Source: Cycas panzhihuaensis (lineage: Eukaryota; Cycadophyta). Taken from it: 64,000 nt of DNA. A program made the translations under genes and the position numbers. The number at the start of each line of letters is the position of its first letter. Within the stretch, counting starts at the first letter, position 1. Under the pieces are notes generated by a model. That model saw only the letters and a list, made by a program, of their open reading frames with translations, ran no database searches and had not been told where the DNA came from. Positions 35,022-46,639 of the stretch are shown in pieces. The stretch is taken from contig CM041465.1 in NCBI GenBank assembly GCA_023213395.1, positions 41,857,741 through 41,921,740 on the forward strand, written 5' to 3'.

Positions 35022-35527
35022 TGTTAAATATGTTGAACACTTTGCAAGTGTTACATAGGTATAGGCGTTACACCCAAACCCTTTGTGGGATCTCAGGGCC
35101 CGTTGTAGGGCCCCCGACTGGGGGGTTTGGGGGGGTAGTAGCCCTCGAGGTGGGGGTTTGAGGATGGGAGCTCCTAAGAAAAAACAATTGGTGTCTTATA
35201 GGGGTCTTTGTCAACCCAATAGTTTATGCCCATTGTATTGTAAAACCGCAAGGCGGTATCTTGTAATGTTATGTCTATATATTCTTATGTGACGGCACAT
35301 GTAATATATGATACGAAGATGATGGTGGGATCATGGATGAGTCGAGAAGAAGAGTTGGAGTTCATCTCTGTTATTCTTTAGTTATTTCTCAGATTAATAA
35401 AAGGTTTATGCTTAGACCTGAATCTCTTAGTGTTCTTTGTTGAGTATTTGATTTGTTTATGTTATTTGTTCTTTGCATGGTTTAGAGTTCTATTATCACA
35501 TTGCTTCTTGGTTATATTTTCTCTTCA
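35022..35527 (+). repeat. 3' LTR of Copia H
   Basis: Preceded by the polypurine tract AAGTGGGAGAT (35011-35021). It begins TGTTAAATATGTTGAAC and ends TTCTCTTCA. It is about 44 bp longer than the 5' copy, partly through a block near 35480-35500. The G-rich stretch at 35095-35160 contains several runs of four to seven G. Confidence 0.9.
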
Positions 35528-35532
35528 CATTT

Positions 35533-35665
35533 CTCCTCTTATTTGGATCAGGTCTAGAATTCCTATCTATGAATAAGACCTAAAGGTACTTCCCTACTTA
35601 AATTCTAAGAAAAATAACTATCCATAAGCCTGAAGGCATATTATTTTGGTATCAAAGCCAAGTTG
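35533..35665 (+). repeat. Gypsy 5' LTR right part and primer site
   Basis: Resumes after the second CATTT target copy with CTCCTCTTATTTGG and matches 53449-53551. It is followed by TTGGTATCAAAGCCAAG at about 35644-35660, a tRNA-Met primer site with one change. Confidence 0.7.
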
Positions 35666-36445
35666 TCTATCTACAATATCTAATTACTTAAAGATTTTAG
35701 GGTTTGCATAATTATATGAATAGTCGTACAACCTCCATGTGGAAATATACAAACCAAAAAAAAAAGTGCTTAGAATTTGATAAAAATTTAACAAAATGTA
35801 TGCAATCATACAGACACCATTATATCCCAAAGGACCATCATGAAAATCTCACTTGAAAAGTAAAAAAATAAAGAAAAACTTGGATGTTAGTTTGAGGCTT
35901 CAACTATAATTTTCTCTAAAATTTCTCAAGCAATCTCTTTAAAACTAGTCTTAATCTCTTCTTTTTTACTAGATCTATCTTTAAGTATAAATTTGTTATA
36001 TTAAATTTTATGATTCCTTTCATACGAGCAAAAAGTGTTTTCAAATCCTAGTCACCCATTTCTATTTTGGAGTCATTTTCTCGAAAACCAGACATCCAAT
36101 TAAAAAACTGACTACAAATTTAGATATGCAACTAAAAAGCTTTGATTTGAGCCTTTTTCTTTTTTAATCACACAATTCCATATAACTATATAACCATGCA
36201 AAATCATACCTTCAAATAGAAATTTAATTTTTTTAATAATTTTTTTTCTCTTCTAAATTTCTAGTCAAAAAAATAAAAACTCTTTATGACTTGAGATACA
36301 TATATAGGAAGGGGAATATATAGCTATATCTAGTCATAAATCCTTCATTAGCAAGTATACCTCGCCTAAATATTTCTTATAAAATGAGCATATTGTTATA
36401 AGCCCTCTTTATAAGTAAGTGTATCCCTATAAGCAAGCGTATCTC
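35666..36445 (+). other. Gypsy leader
   Basis: Noncoding, AT-rich, between the Gypsy primer site and gag. No ORF supported. Confidence 0.5.
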
Positions 36446-39330
36446 AAATATACCATGTCTCATGATCAAGAGGATCAGTCCCAACTAGACATCACCAAAC
36501 TCTTGACATAAAAACTTCATGAACAATGACAAAATACTCAAGTTTGTTAACAAAATTTAGTCACTAATATGATAACTATATTTCAAAAAATTCTACAACA
36601 ATAAGCAATTCTAACAATAGTTCCAATTTAGACACCATATTTCAAATTAAATGCAAAAATTAATATAGCACTTTTTAAAGGTACAATGAATGCAGACAAG
36701 TTAGATACATAGGTTCGAAGTCTTAAAGCTTATTTCAAGACACAACAATTCACTAAAACTCAACAAATTATGGTTGTTGAACTTCACATAGCAGAATAAT
36801 CTTTAACATGGGCAAGTTGTTACAGGTTTAATTCTGTAATCAATAAATATAGAGAAATAAAAAAAGAAAATGATAGAAAAAGCCAAAGAAGGAAGTAAAG
36901 TTTTGAAGAATATTCATTAACATAAAACCATATATCCTCTGTTTATAATAGAGTGGAGAATATATAACATTAAACCCCACATCATTATATTCCTACCTCT
37001 AAATTGACTAGTCCCTTGCTTTCACTAACCTTACCCTATTCTTATATGGTAGAAGATCATAACAAGCCCCCCCCCCCCTCCTTGAGATGATTTACCCTCA
37101 AAGCATCATGATGCATTGATGCATGTGACCACCTTCTATTATTATTATCTAATCGATAGGTTTTGTGAAAGTCATCAAAAATATTACACATAGAATAAAG
37201 ATCTCTCCATTCCAAGTAGATTCTAATACATCCTAGATATCCTCTGATATGCTCTAGATGTTTGTGATATTAAAACCTCAAGCTCGAATACTATGCTTAC
37301 TTGGGATATGTAATTGATGAAGGGCTTGCCTGATAAGTTTTGTCACACTAAGTCTCTTTATAATATGGATGTTGATATGGTTTCACTTTAGTTTGCCTTT
37401 CAACCTTTGGTGATGTCTTTTCTTCTTTGTCCTTAGCTACATCTGGTGATGTGGAGTGGAAAACAACTTCTACTACTTACTCTTGACACTCTTTTTCTCC
37501 CTCATCATTCTTTTGTTGTTTTTAACTTTGTGGAATTGGAAGAATTCGTTGTTCCACCTTATAATTGAACTTCTCTAATATTTGGTGATATTTTTTTTTT
37601 TTAATTAAGACTTTGCATCTCCTACTACAAAAAATCATTATATCTTATATAAATTATCCATTGTAGCTAGAAAATTTGATTAAATATAGTTGTATTATAC
37701 CACTTCTTAAACCAAAAGTAAGACTTTTCTTGTAAATATATTAAGCAACTTTAGAGATTTCATCATTGCTTAAATATTTATTAGTAAGTGATCTTAAATA
37801 TAAATGCATATCTCTAATCTAGTCATCTACAGTAAGAGTCCCATACGCGGTATGAGCCTTTGATAGCCATGATGATGTGAAAATAGAAAATGCTAGTGGT
37901 GTCTATAACTAGTTAGCCCCCTTAATATAATTTTTTTTTCTTAATATAAAAAAAAATATTATACACTCAAGAGTAATGGTATAAAACCAAGGTCTGAATG
38001 GCTAAGAATAACACAAAAATAAATATCAACACAAACCCTTATCAAATAGGAAGATTAACTTCAAATTTAAATATATGATAAATAATGGCTTAAAAAAACA
38101 TAAAATATGGCCCAAAATAATGGCCTTTGAATTATAATTTCAACGATTTAGATGGAATTGAACTTTGATATAGATATCCAAATATATAATCTTTCTGAGG
38201 AGGATTTACTCCTAAGGTTTTAAGACTATAACAGTACCCTCTGATAAAATGTAGATAACTTTTTGCTCAGACTTTTGATTAACCTAAGACTACTTCCATT
38301 CAAAAGTAGAGAAAAAATCGCATAGAATTAAAAAATATTTGAGGTCATTTAGATACCTATAGCTAAAGTTATAGCTATTTGAAGTTGAGATAGCAGATTT
38401 GCCTTTAAATTTGGTGATAGAAAATATGCCAAAATTAAATCTATTATAATTTTCATACTTTCACCTCGAAATCTATAGCTCAATCACTCAAAATTTATAT
38501 GACAAATAATTTTATCTCAAATTGACTATTGCTTTTTATAAATTTCAACGTTTATTCTCCAATATATGTCTTTAAACCTTACATTCAAGTAGGAGGGAAA
38601 AAACTCCAAAAGTCCTTGCTCTGATACCACTTCTTACAGGTCTAATCTTGTCACCATTTAACATAGAGAAATAAAAAGAGAAAATGATAGAAAGAAGACA
38701 AAGGAAGAGGTAAAGTTCCAAAGAATATTCATTAATATAACACCATGTATCCTCTCTTTAAAATAGAGTGAGGTATATATAACATTAACCCCCACATTAT
38801 TATATTCTTACCTCTAAGCTGACCAATCCCCTACCTTCACTAACCCTACCCTATTCTTATATGGTAGAGGATAATAAAATAAACACTCTCCTGTAATCAA
38901 CCTCCTATCATATGGGTTGATTTTAAAAATATTATATGCAGTCAGTTCTACCCTTTAGAATACTTAGATGAACTCACTATGCATTGGTTACATCTTCGAT
39001 AGACCTCAAGATAACATGTTTAGTAATACGTTGACAAGTTTATCAAACTTTCTATTCAATTAGAAGTTTCTAACTCTGATCATATTCTTAAGTTGAAATT
39101 TATAGGTGAACTCTTTTCGTTTCTATAGTGTTAGATGGATTCCCTTCAAATTCCTACTCTACTTATCGACTTGCTCTTAAAATTGAGAACAAGTTACAAT
39201 GGAAGCCATGACCACCTTCGACAATTGTTTTGTCTTCCAAAATAGTTAATGTACAATGACCACCTAACACAAATAAATATTATTCTTTCCATAAGTATTC
39301 ATGACACACAGATGCCTAATGTCAAGCACA
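36446..39330 (+). pseudogene. Gypsy gag, split by element I
   Basis: Gag starts MSHDQEDQSQLDITKLLT at about 36446 and reaches VELHIAE and LTWAS at 36817. After element I it continues from 38880 with FYPLEYLDELTMHWLHLR and VDKFIKLSIQLEVSNSDHI, the Retrotrans_gag core typical of Ty3/Gypsy, then FPSNSYSTYRLALKIENKL. Many stops. Confidence 0.7.
36818..38879 (-). mobile_element. Small non-autonomous LTR element I
   Basis: LTRs at 36818-37064 and 38632-38879 are homologous (shared AAAGAAAATGATAGAAA, ATATATAACATTAA and CCCTATTCTTATATGGTAGA blocks). A minus-strand primer site TGGTATCAGAGCAAGG lies at 38615-38630 and a polypurine tract with a run of about 14 G's at 37065-37083. The 1.6-kb interior has no ORF. 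Its primer-proximal part (38100-38420) matches the leader of element J. No clear target duplication (CAAGT versus TAAAC). It splits Gypsy gag. Confidence 0.75.
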
Positions 39331-39399
39331 ACATAAGTCATACACTTTGGTCACTGAACCTCAAGCACTACTAGATTCAGATGATATTATTGAAGTTCT

Positions 39400-39850
39400 T
39401 AATTTGTAGGCTATAGATCCACATCTTGTATTAATGACTCTAAATTTTTTTTCTTCTGAGAGAAAATGAGTCTTCACACAAAATTATCAAAACAATGATT
39501 GTCTAGTTCTTTGTATTATTAACAACGACAACATGAAGAATCTCATCTTTCAAACTTTTATTGATTCTCTATAGTTACCCACTAGGTCACATCCCAAGCC
39601 TTGTACTCTTGGGTGAATAACAGCTAATGGTCATAAAACAATGGTAGACAAGATCTGCACTGCTATTTTTGTTGTTCCATCATTCTTAGATATAGTCAAT
39701 TAGGATGTCACTTCTATGTATTTTAGTGACATTCTTTTAGGACATCCATATCAACATGATCGCCAAGCATTGTATGATGGTTATCATAATATTTATATGC
39801 TTCACAAAAATGAGAAAGCATACAAGCTTACTTCTGTAGCCAATACTTCA
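39400..39850 (+). pseudogene. Gypsy protease region
   Basis: A retropepsin-like stretch CLVLCIINNDNMKNLIFQTF (expected DSGSTHNF has decayed) at about 39510, then VTSMYFSDILLGHPYQHDRQ and ALYDGYHNIYML, the ILGRPWQ.DR...DG...NTY block that marks the protease-RT junction of plant Gypsy elements. Open from 39716 to 40135. Confidence 0.7.
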
Positions 39851-41240
39851 CCATCCTTAACTCTTGTCACTAAAAATCTTGTAGTTAAACTTGCTAACAC
39901 ATCCAAGCAAATGGCACTTTGTGTAATCTATCAAGCTAAAAAAGAAAATTATAAAAAAATTCCACCAAAAGCAATAAGAACTCTTTCAGATGCGTACTCT
40001 GATGTCTTTACAAAACCTAAAGGTCTTCCTCTAATACGCGTTGTCTACCATTCCATTGATCTTGTTTCTAGGTCTCATGTTTCTAATCAAACTTCATATT
40101 GCACTACTCCTCTCACCTATACTAAATTGGAGTGATAACTTATTAAATTGATTGATGAAGGAAATTTTCAACCAGTTATTCCCCTTATGGCTCCCCTTTG
40201 CAATCTTAATTCCAAAAAAAAAAGATAAAGAGTGGCGCCTATGTATTGATTATTGAGCTCTTAACAAAATCACTATAAAAAATAGATATCCACTCCCTTA
40301 CATTTATGATTTACTTGATTATCTCAAAAAAGCCAAATATTTTTCTAAACTTGACTTGGCTTCTAGACTCAAAGTGGCCTCTATGAATGGTTAGTCATGT
40401 CTTTTGGCTTAACCAATACCCCCACCACTTTAATGTAATTGATTGATGACCTTTTGATCTTAAACAACACCTTCGATGAACACCTTCAACATGTCAATCT
40501 TGTAATGGCTTTATTGTGACAACATCAACTCAAGGCCAAATTAAAGAAATGTTTCTTTGCATAATAATCTATCTCATACCTCAAATTCATCATCAATAAG
40601 GATGTTGTTCATGTTAACCCAAAAAAGATCTGCACCATTCAAAATTGATTTACATATTCTACCCTCACCAAGCTCAAAAGTTTTATTGGAAGTGTTAACT
40701 TTTATAGAAAATTTATTTCCCACTTTTCTACGATTACACATCCCATTAACATTGTTACTAAAAATACCAAAGATTTTGTATGGAACCTTTTTGCTAAAGT
40801 TGCTTTTCAAAATCTCAAAATTGCCTTATATACCACACATGTTTTTTATCTCTATGGCCTCACTTAGTCTTTTGAACTTGAGACTAATGCTTCCCAATTT
40901 ACCGTCAGTGTTATTCTTAAGCATGGAGGACATCTAATAGCTTATCATTCTGCAATATTTTCCCAAGCCAAGCTTAACTACAGTACTTATAATAAAGAAT
41001 TGTATGCCCTCATTCAAGTCCTCTATCATTGGCAGCATTTCTCCTTGTCAAAAAAACTATTGTTCATACCAATCACCAACCTCTCTAATTTTTGAATTCC
41101 TAATCCAAAATCTAGGAACATCGACACCTCAAATAGGCCTCCTACATTCAACAATTTTAATTTGTGATCAAATAAAAAAAAAAAGGTGTCTCCAATAAAG
41201 TAATCGACTTTCTTAACCAAACTTCAATCTAAACTTTGGT
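39851..41240 (+). pseudogene. Gypsy reverse transcriptase and RNase H, broken
   Basis: RT: AILIPKKKDKEWRLCIDY (40200-40255), [32 protein letters not shown]. The catalytic YLDD region is scrambled near 40480. Thumb/connection: LKSFIGSVNFYRKFISHFST (40670-40730). RNase H: FELETNASQFTVSVILKHGG (Asp changed to Glu), YNKELYALIQVLYHWQHF, VHTNHQPL (about 40870-41085). Frameshifts make the 40557-40937 ORF a shadow frame. Confidence 0.75.
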
Positions 41241-41764
41241 CATCTTCTTAAATGCTACTTTCAACGGATATTCTGAATTGCAACCTTTATTTCCTTTCGA
41301 TCCACAATTCAAACTTATCATGACCACATTATCTCATCCCACACTTACTAGTTTAGAACCTTTTCTAAATTATCACCTTAAAGATAGTATCCTTTACAAA
41401 CTTAACTGCTTATATGTACCTGTGGGCACTCCATAATAGCAACTACTCAAACAGGCTTATTCTTTGACATACAATGGACATTTTCAAATGCATAAAACAC
41501 TTCAGTATCTCCAACGTTTATTTCTACTAGCCTTTCATACAAAAGATAGTCAATGATTATATACAACATTGCCCTTTATGCAACCAATCTAAACCCTCTA
41601 ATCAGAAATTTGAGCTTTATCAACCTCTTCCAATCCCCAGTCGACCCTAAGAATCTATTTCACTAAACTTTGTCAGTAGGTTACCCATAACTAAACATGA
41701 TCCCAACTGTATTTTCATCATTATTTGTCATTTTTCCAAAATGACTATTTTCGTCCCTTATACC

Positions 41765-41837
41765 TATTAAAATATTAGTAATACACATTTGTCTTATCCC
41801 ACATACAATTGAGTCCCACACTCACTATCATATCATG

Positions 41838-41868
<31 letters not shown>

Positions 41869-42000
41869 ATCTCATCGGTTGCAAGGATGTTTTGAATGTT
41901 GTTAATACAATTTAAGGTACTTTAAGGGTATTGTCTGATCCTGAAGTGGTTTGTTTCTATTTTGTGAATATTATTGTAATATAGGTTTGTTTTTTCAATA
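41765..42000 (+). repeat. 5' LTR of K with (TA)n
   Basis: Shares ACAATTTAAGGTACTTTAAGG with J's LTR. Contains a (TA)n run of about 14 units at 41838-41867 that the 3' LTR lacks (it has ATAAATACACATG there), so the expansion came after insertion. Outer tip TATT instead of TGTT. Confidence 0.85.
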
Positions 42001-42011
42001 TGGTATTAGAG

Positions 42012-42560
42012 AAAGGTCGAGAGAGGTCTATCGAATTGGTTGGTGAAACCCTAATTCTATTAGCGTGTGAGGAGGTGGCTCGTTCTTTATTTGATAATGC
42101 CACTAAGCTTGCCAAGTCCTAGAATTAAGTGGAGGTGATTTTGATGTTTATTGAGTAATTAAGAGGTGTTTGAAGCCACCCGTGTATGGAGAGAATCCAT
42201 ACACCTATTTGCCAGCCTTATGTTGCCAATAGGAGAGTGCATAGAACCTACAGAGCCATAAAAGGAGAGTGCAAAGAACTTGCAAAGTTGTGGAATGAAT
42301 AAATTACAATCAAATAAAATTACAATCAAATATTCAAGGTATACTCATTGTTTTCCAATATATTAATAACCCACTTAATATTCTAGGGTTTGATTGAATA
42401 CATTCATCTACCCAGTAATAAATATATTGATCACTACTGTATTTAATCATGCACACATTAATATGGGTGATAATCTCTAAATGACATCGTGATGCCCAAC
42501 GTAATATTGTTACCTTCGTCTGCAATTTATGTATTTATGTCAGTCGCGTGATAAATTTAT
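42012..42560 (+). other. Leader of K, first part
   Basis: Noncoding. A stretch around 42100-42300 repeats GAGAGTGCATAGAACC / GAGAGTGCAAAGAAC. No gene. Confidence 0.4.
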
Positions 42561-43330
42561 GCCTGCATATAGTATTTATTCACTAGCCAACGGTTGATAA
42601 TTTTATCACCGTAAGATATATCAATACATTGATATACTCCAATGTTTTGTAGTCGCTCGTTTGTTGGTTTATGATGGCAGTTGTACTGTTTTACAGTCGC
42701 CCATGCATGATGTGTTAGTAGTAACTGCATCATCGTTTGATATTGCAGCCAAACATCTGTGTGATAATCATTTCCAACAGCAAGTCTCTATATATGCGTT
42801 CACACATTCTACACGCTGCCTGCATCTTATTTGTTCGACCATCATTTTTCGCCACCGCGATTTATTGTATCTTCACCTGCGTTTGCGTTTGAGTGACTAT
42901 GCATCTGATTCGTTGGTGAGACACCCCTCTGTATATGGTATGCAAGTATTTTATACAGTCGTATCTATTCTATTCACCTCTAATTTATTACAAATCACAG
43001 TAGTTTATCATTTACCCTTGCATGATGTATTATATGCAATGTCACCCACACATTAAGTTATTATCACTTGCTAATAATTTTGGTTGCCCATGTCTGCGTG
43101 ATGAGATATTTACAGCCGCTCCTGTGCATATTTCTATTCAGAAACTACATATATATTTGCATATCATTTGCCATCGTCCTCTGAGTGTGGATATATTCAC
43201 CGTTGTTTTTATATTTGTAGTGGTTGTCTTTCAATATTGGTGTCACCCGTCAATAATGATCTCTGCGTCTTTATATTTTATTACCTGTGAATTTATTTTG
43301 CCTCGTGTGTTGTTGTCTTAATATGCATTT
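42561..43330 (+). other. CpG-bearing insert in K's leader, unidentified
   Basis: A segment absent from element J and richer in G+C and CpG than its surroundings, with overlapping plus ORFs at 42661-43056 and 43022-43321. It contains loose repeats of phrases such as CAGTCGCCCATGCATGATG and CCCTTGCATGATGTATTA. I recognise no protein; the ORFs have low-complexity His/Leu/Ser-rich composition. It may be captured sequence or an older leader segment lost from J. Confidence 0.4.
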
Positions 43331-44448
43331 ATTTGGATATATATTTTTTGGGCATTTGATAATTTATATAAAGTAACGTTTGTTATATTTACGACAGCCT
43401 GTTTATAATGTCGCCCAATGCCTTTGATATGAATCATTTGATTTAATATTGCATTGCACCCTTTTCTATCAAGTTGTCATTTTTGAGGTTAATATATATT
43501 TGCCTAATGTTAGCATTATTTTTATCCTGATACCCTTTTGTGATATAAAATGAGACCTTATATTTATGAATTACCCATCAAATGATCTTGATCATATGTA
43601 ATTTGATTTTCATCTTTTGTAAGTTTGAAATAGTATTTGATACGAGTAGACATATATCATGTATCATATGATGTGTTATGGAGATTCATAATATGAGACA
43701 TTTATAAGGCATCAATGGCAATGTCTACTATATAGTGTGTTGGTAACCTAGTTCTCTCTTATATGTGATTACGTAAGAGAGTAAGTTGGAGGCATGAGAG
43801 ATGGGTAATATGAGGCTCTCTAGCATGCGATTGCATGAGAGAGTATTTTGGCAATGTGAGGTGACATTAAAACATGCTGATGTGAATGTTCTGGCACTCT
43901 TAATTGGTGTCATGTTGATTGGCGATTTGATCTGAAGATATTGCATTAAGCACGCTTCAATTATGGGTGAAAGTAGGCGATATGAGATGATGTTTGATGC
44001 ACTTTGCATATATCCATATAAAAAATCTATTGGGCAAAGAAGGGCATAAAAAGAGCATACTTGATAGCATGGTCTAATTGACTAAATAGACAAAGAAGGA
44101 TGAGTTTTGTTGAAGATACTTGAGCTGTAGGAAAGCAAACTTTGTTGAGTGCTATAGTGGCATGAGTTGTGTTTTGGGCAATTAAGTGAAGTGTGATGTA
44201 TTTTGGCGATTTAATGGTGACGTGAGGTGTGCATGATTTTTGTGAGATGTATATGGTATAGACATTGATTTGATGGTGAAATAAGTGTTTGAGATACTCG
44301 TTGTATGACTATTTGGCAATATGAAAGATGCATAAGGCAATGATGTGACGATGAAGTCAGTGACGTGAGGGATATAAGACATGAGAAAGTTTGTTGAGAT
44401 TGATTAATGGGCGAATTACCAATGTTATGTGAGTTTGTTGATTAAAAA
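43331..44448 (+). other. Leader of K, gag-proximal part
   Basis: Homologous in inverted orientation to 23505-24370 of element J (for example GGCAATTAAGTGAAGTGTGA at about 44177). Made of GATGTGAGG/GCATGAGAGATG-like degenerate units. No gene; minus ORFs at 43728-44009 and 44182-44382 are shadows. Confidence 0.6.
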
Positions 44449-45330
44449 ATGGACATATTGTTTGAAGATACACTTTTAATCATGGAGGAAAATGATGTGG
44501 TTATATATGTTCATGAAAGAAATAAATATTACTTAAGGGATTCACTTCTTCTGACACCTAAGTGTAATGAAGCAAACTATTTCTTTTGGACAATTAAAAT
44601 GAGATGTTTTTTTATAGCTAGAGGTCTGTGGAGACTTGTTATTGATGGATACGATATTCCTAAGGATGAAGAAGAAAAGGAAATGCTTGAGAAGAAAGAC
44701 AAGTATTTATCATGATTCTTACTGCATTAAACAAGACTAATCTTCCTTCTGCATATCATTTTGTCATTCCTAAGATTCAACATGTAAGTACTACCAATAA
44801 AGCTTGAGATTTTTTAAAGGATGTATTTGAATAAACTCTTGAAAAGATACAATGAATAATTAAAAAGGCAAATAAGATCAGTGATAGTTATGATATAGGT
44901 AAAACGAATGAAGAGAGTATTATCAACACTGATGAAATAATATGTGAAGATGAAAAATGTATTAGTACTAATGAAATTTCTACTAAATGTAAAAAAACTA
45001 TGGTTGAATGTATTAATGACACTACAACTACTATTGAAGACATTGAGAGCGATGGATAAATAAAGGTTTTATTTAGATGACACTATTATTTCAAGGGAAA
45101 TTGAATATGAATCTGATGGTCCTATAAAATATGAGTCTTATATTGATGATATTCCTACTTTCAGTATTGATTCAAGTTCAAAGAGTATATAAGCCAATGA
45201 AGATTCCGCTCGAAACGTTACTGTTGTATATGGTGATCAAGAATTTATACAGAATAATAATGACAAGCAAGTTGTATTTGAAGATGGTCACTTACAGGAT
45301 CTACATCAAAATCAAGTTAAACCAAGCTTA
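44449..45330 (+). pseudogene. Gag of element K, broken
   Basis: MDILFEDTLLIMEENDVVIY, HERNKYYLRDSLLLTPKCNE and IKMRCFFIARGLWRLVIDGY match element J's gag. The first 88 codons are open (44449-44715); then frameshifts and stops occur. The acidic Ser/Asp/Glu-rich tail is recognisable in shifted frame (ISREIEYESDGPIKYESY near 45090-45150). Confidence 0.75.
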
Positions 45331-45543
45331 ATGAAGAATCAATGTTTGCACTTGCTAGAGTTGTTGCAGCAAAGATATCAATGTAGAATTGAAGATGGAA
45401 AATCAAATTGAAGACACCATTCTACAACAAAGACATCACTACAAGATTGAAGACAATGATCAAGTTGAAGATATCATCTTCAAGACATTTCTAAGGACAA
45501 GGCATTATAAATATAAATGACCCAAATGTGCATTAAGGAGAAA

Positions 45544-45778
45544 TGTTAGAATATTAGTAATGCATATTTGTTTTGTCCCACATATAATTGGGTCCCACAC
45601 TCACTATCATATCGTGTATTATAAATACACATGTAATATATCATATGATCTCATCGGTTGTAAAGATGTTTTGAATGATGTTAATACAATTTGAGGTACT
45701 TTAAGAAAATTGTTCGATCTTGGAGGTGTTTTTGATCTGCTTTGTGATTATTATCTTGTGTAGGTTAGTTTTTCAACG
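45544..45778 (+). repeat. 3' LTR of K
   Basis: TGTTAGAATATTAGTAATGC start, TTTTTCAACG end (CAACA expected). Same block order as 41765-42000. Confidence 0.85.
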
Positions 45779-46286
45779 GTACCAAAGACATCTCTGCATC
45801 TCAAGCTATTGAATTATTTTTTCAACACATCTAGACCCATTGTGGCCTTTTGCTCTCTATAGTTTCTAATGGAGACAATTATTTCCTTAGTTATTTTTGA
45901 CAATCTCTACAAAAAATGCTCGGATGCCAGATCAAATTTTTTAACTCTTTTCAACCCCAAACCAATGGCCAAACAGAGGTGGTTAACAGGATATTGGCAC
46001 ATGTACTTCGTATCTACCAACACAACACTAAATAGTAGAACTTACATCACCACCATATACAACACAACTATAGTCGAACAACTCATGTTTCCATTGGCTG
46101 CTCTCCATTTGAAGTGTGTTATGGCCATCAGCCACTTGCCCCTTATGAACTTTTGCTTGTCATTCCTTCTTCTATCATGGCCCACGAATATTAAGAACAA
46201 CTGAAAGTTGTTACCTTTATTAACCACATAGCTAAACTGTGCTCCACAATCAAGTAAATTCTCCACTAGACTCAAGCCAAATATAA

Positions 46287-46629
46287 TGTTAGCTTGGAAA
46301 TTATTTGTTAAGCCACTTGTTAATATTAATATGGTAGTTTAACTAATGTGATTAACAAAATGATGCGAGCTATACGGAGAGTCACAACCCTTGTCAATTG
46401 ACACTTATTGGAAGGATTATAAATATCCTAGAGCCCTTGTATATTCATATCAATCAAGTGGTAATCAATGTGATTAATAAATATTTGTGGTGAGTTTTTT
46501 TCCTAAAAGGGTTTTCCATGTAAATCCTGTATACTATGCAATTATTTTATGTGTTTATCTTGTTTACTTGTGTATGGTAAAAAATTCTATGGATGCAAAT
46601 ATATATGCGTCCATTTGTGTTTTTTAACA
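46287..46629 (+). repeat. 5' LTR of Copia G
   Basis: TGTTAGCTTGG start, TTTTTTAACA end; collinear with 52005-52349, including ACTAATGTGATTAACAAAATG and CATATCAATCAAGTGGTAAT. Confidence 0.9.
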
Positions 46630-46639
46630 TAGTATTAAA

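Larger units (their letters stand above)
21839..35527 (+). mobile_element. Copia element H, complete, TSD CATTT
   Basis: A full plus-strand Copia element bounded by CATTT duplications (21834-21838 and 35528-35532), with 5' LTR, primer site, gag, protease, integrase, RT, RNase H, polypurine tract and 3' LTR. It carries two later insertions: element J inside the 5' LTR and element L between RT and RNase H. It sits within the 5' LTR of the Gypsy element. Coding parts contain stops, but long open pieces survive (27184-27717 in integrase). Confidence 0.9.
41765..45778 (+). mobile_element. Gag-only LTR element K
   Basis: A 4.0-kb plus-strand element with LTRs (41765-42000, 45544-45778), primer site TGGTATTAGAGAAAGG at 42001, polypurine tract ATTAAGGAGAAA before 45544, and flanks ATACC (41760-41764) and GTACC (45779-45783), a target duplication with one change. 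LTRs, gag and part of the leader are homologous to element J (minus, 22164-25169). K's leader is about 1 kb longer. Inserted in Gypsy integrase. Confidence 0.85.
41241..46281 (+). pseudogene. Gypsy integrase, split by element K
   Basis: Linker and zinc-binding region: YKLNCLYVPVGTP, YNGHFQMHKTLQYLQRLF and CPLCNQSKPSNQKFELYQPL (41570-41625). Core: FIIICHFSKMTIFVPL at 41720-41760. Element K intervenes. From 45784: KDISASQAIELFFQHI, LLSIVSNGDNYFLSYF, FQPQTNGQTEVVNRILAHVL and FEVCYGHQPLAPYE. The SDRD motif reads SNGD; the catalytic Glu in QTEVVNR is present. Confidence 0.8.

Noticed and set aside
40557-40937. 126-codon plus ORF in the Gypsy region
   Set aside because: It is the wrong frame of RT/RNase H; the neighbouring frame carries the conserved motifs.
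43022-43321. ORF as a possible membrane protein
   Set aside because: Hydrophobic only through Val/Phe/Ile-rich AT composition; no family pattern and no element logic. Kept only as an unidentified insert.
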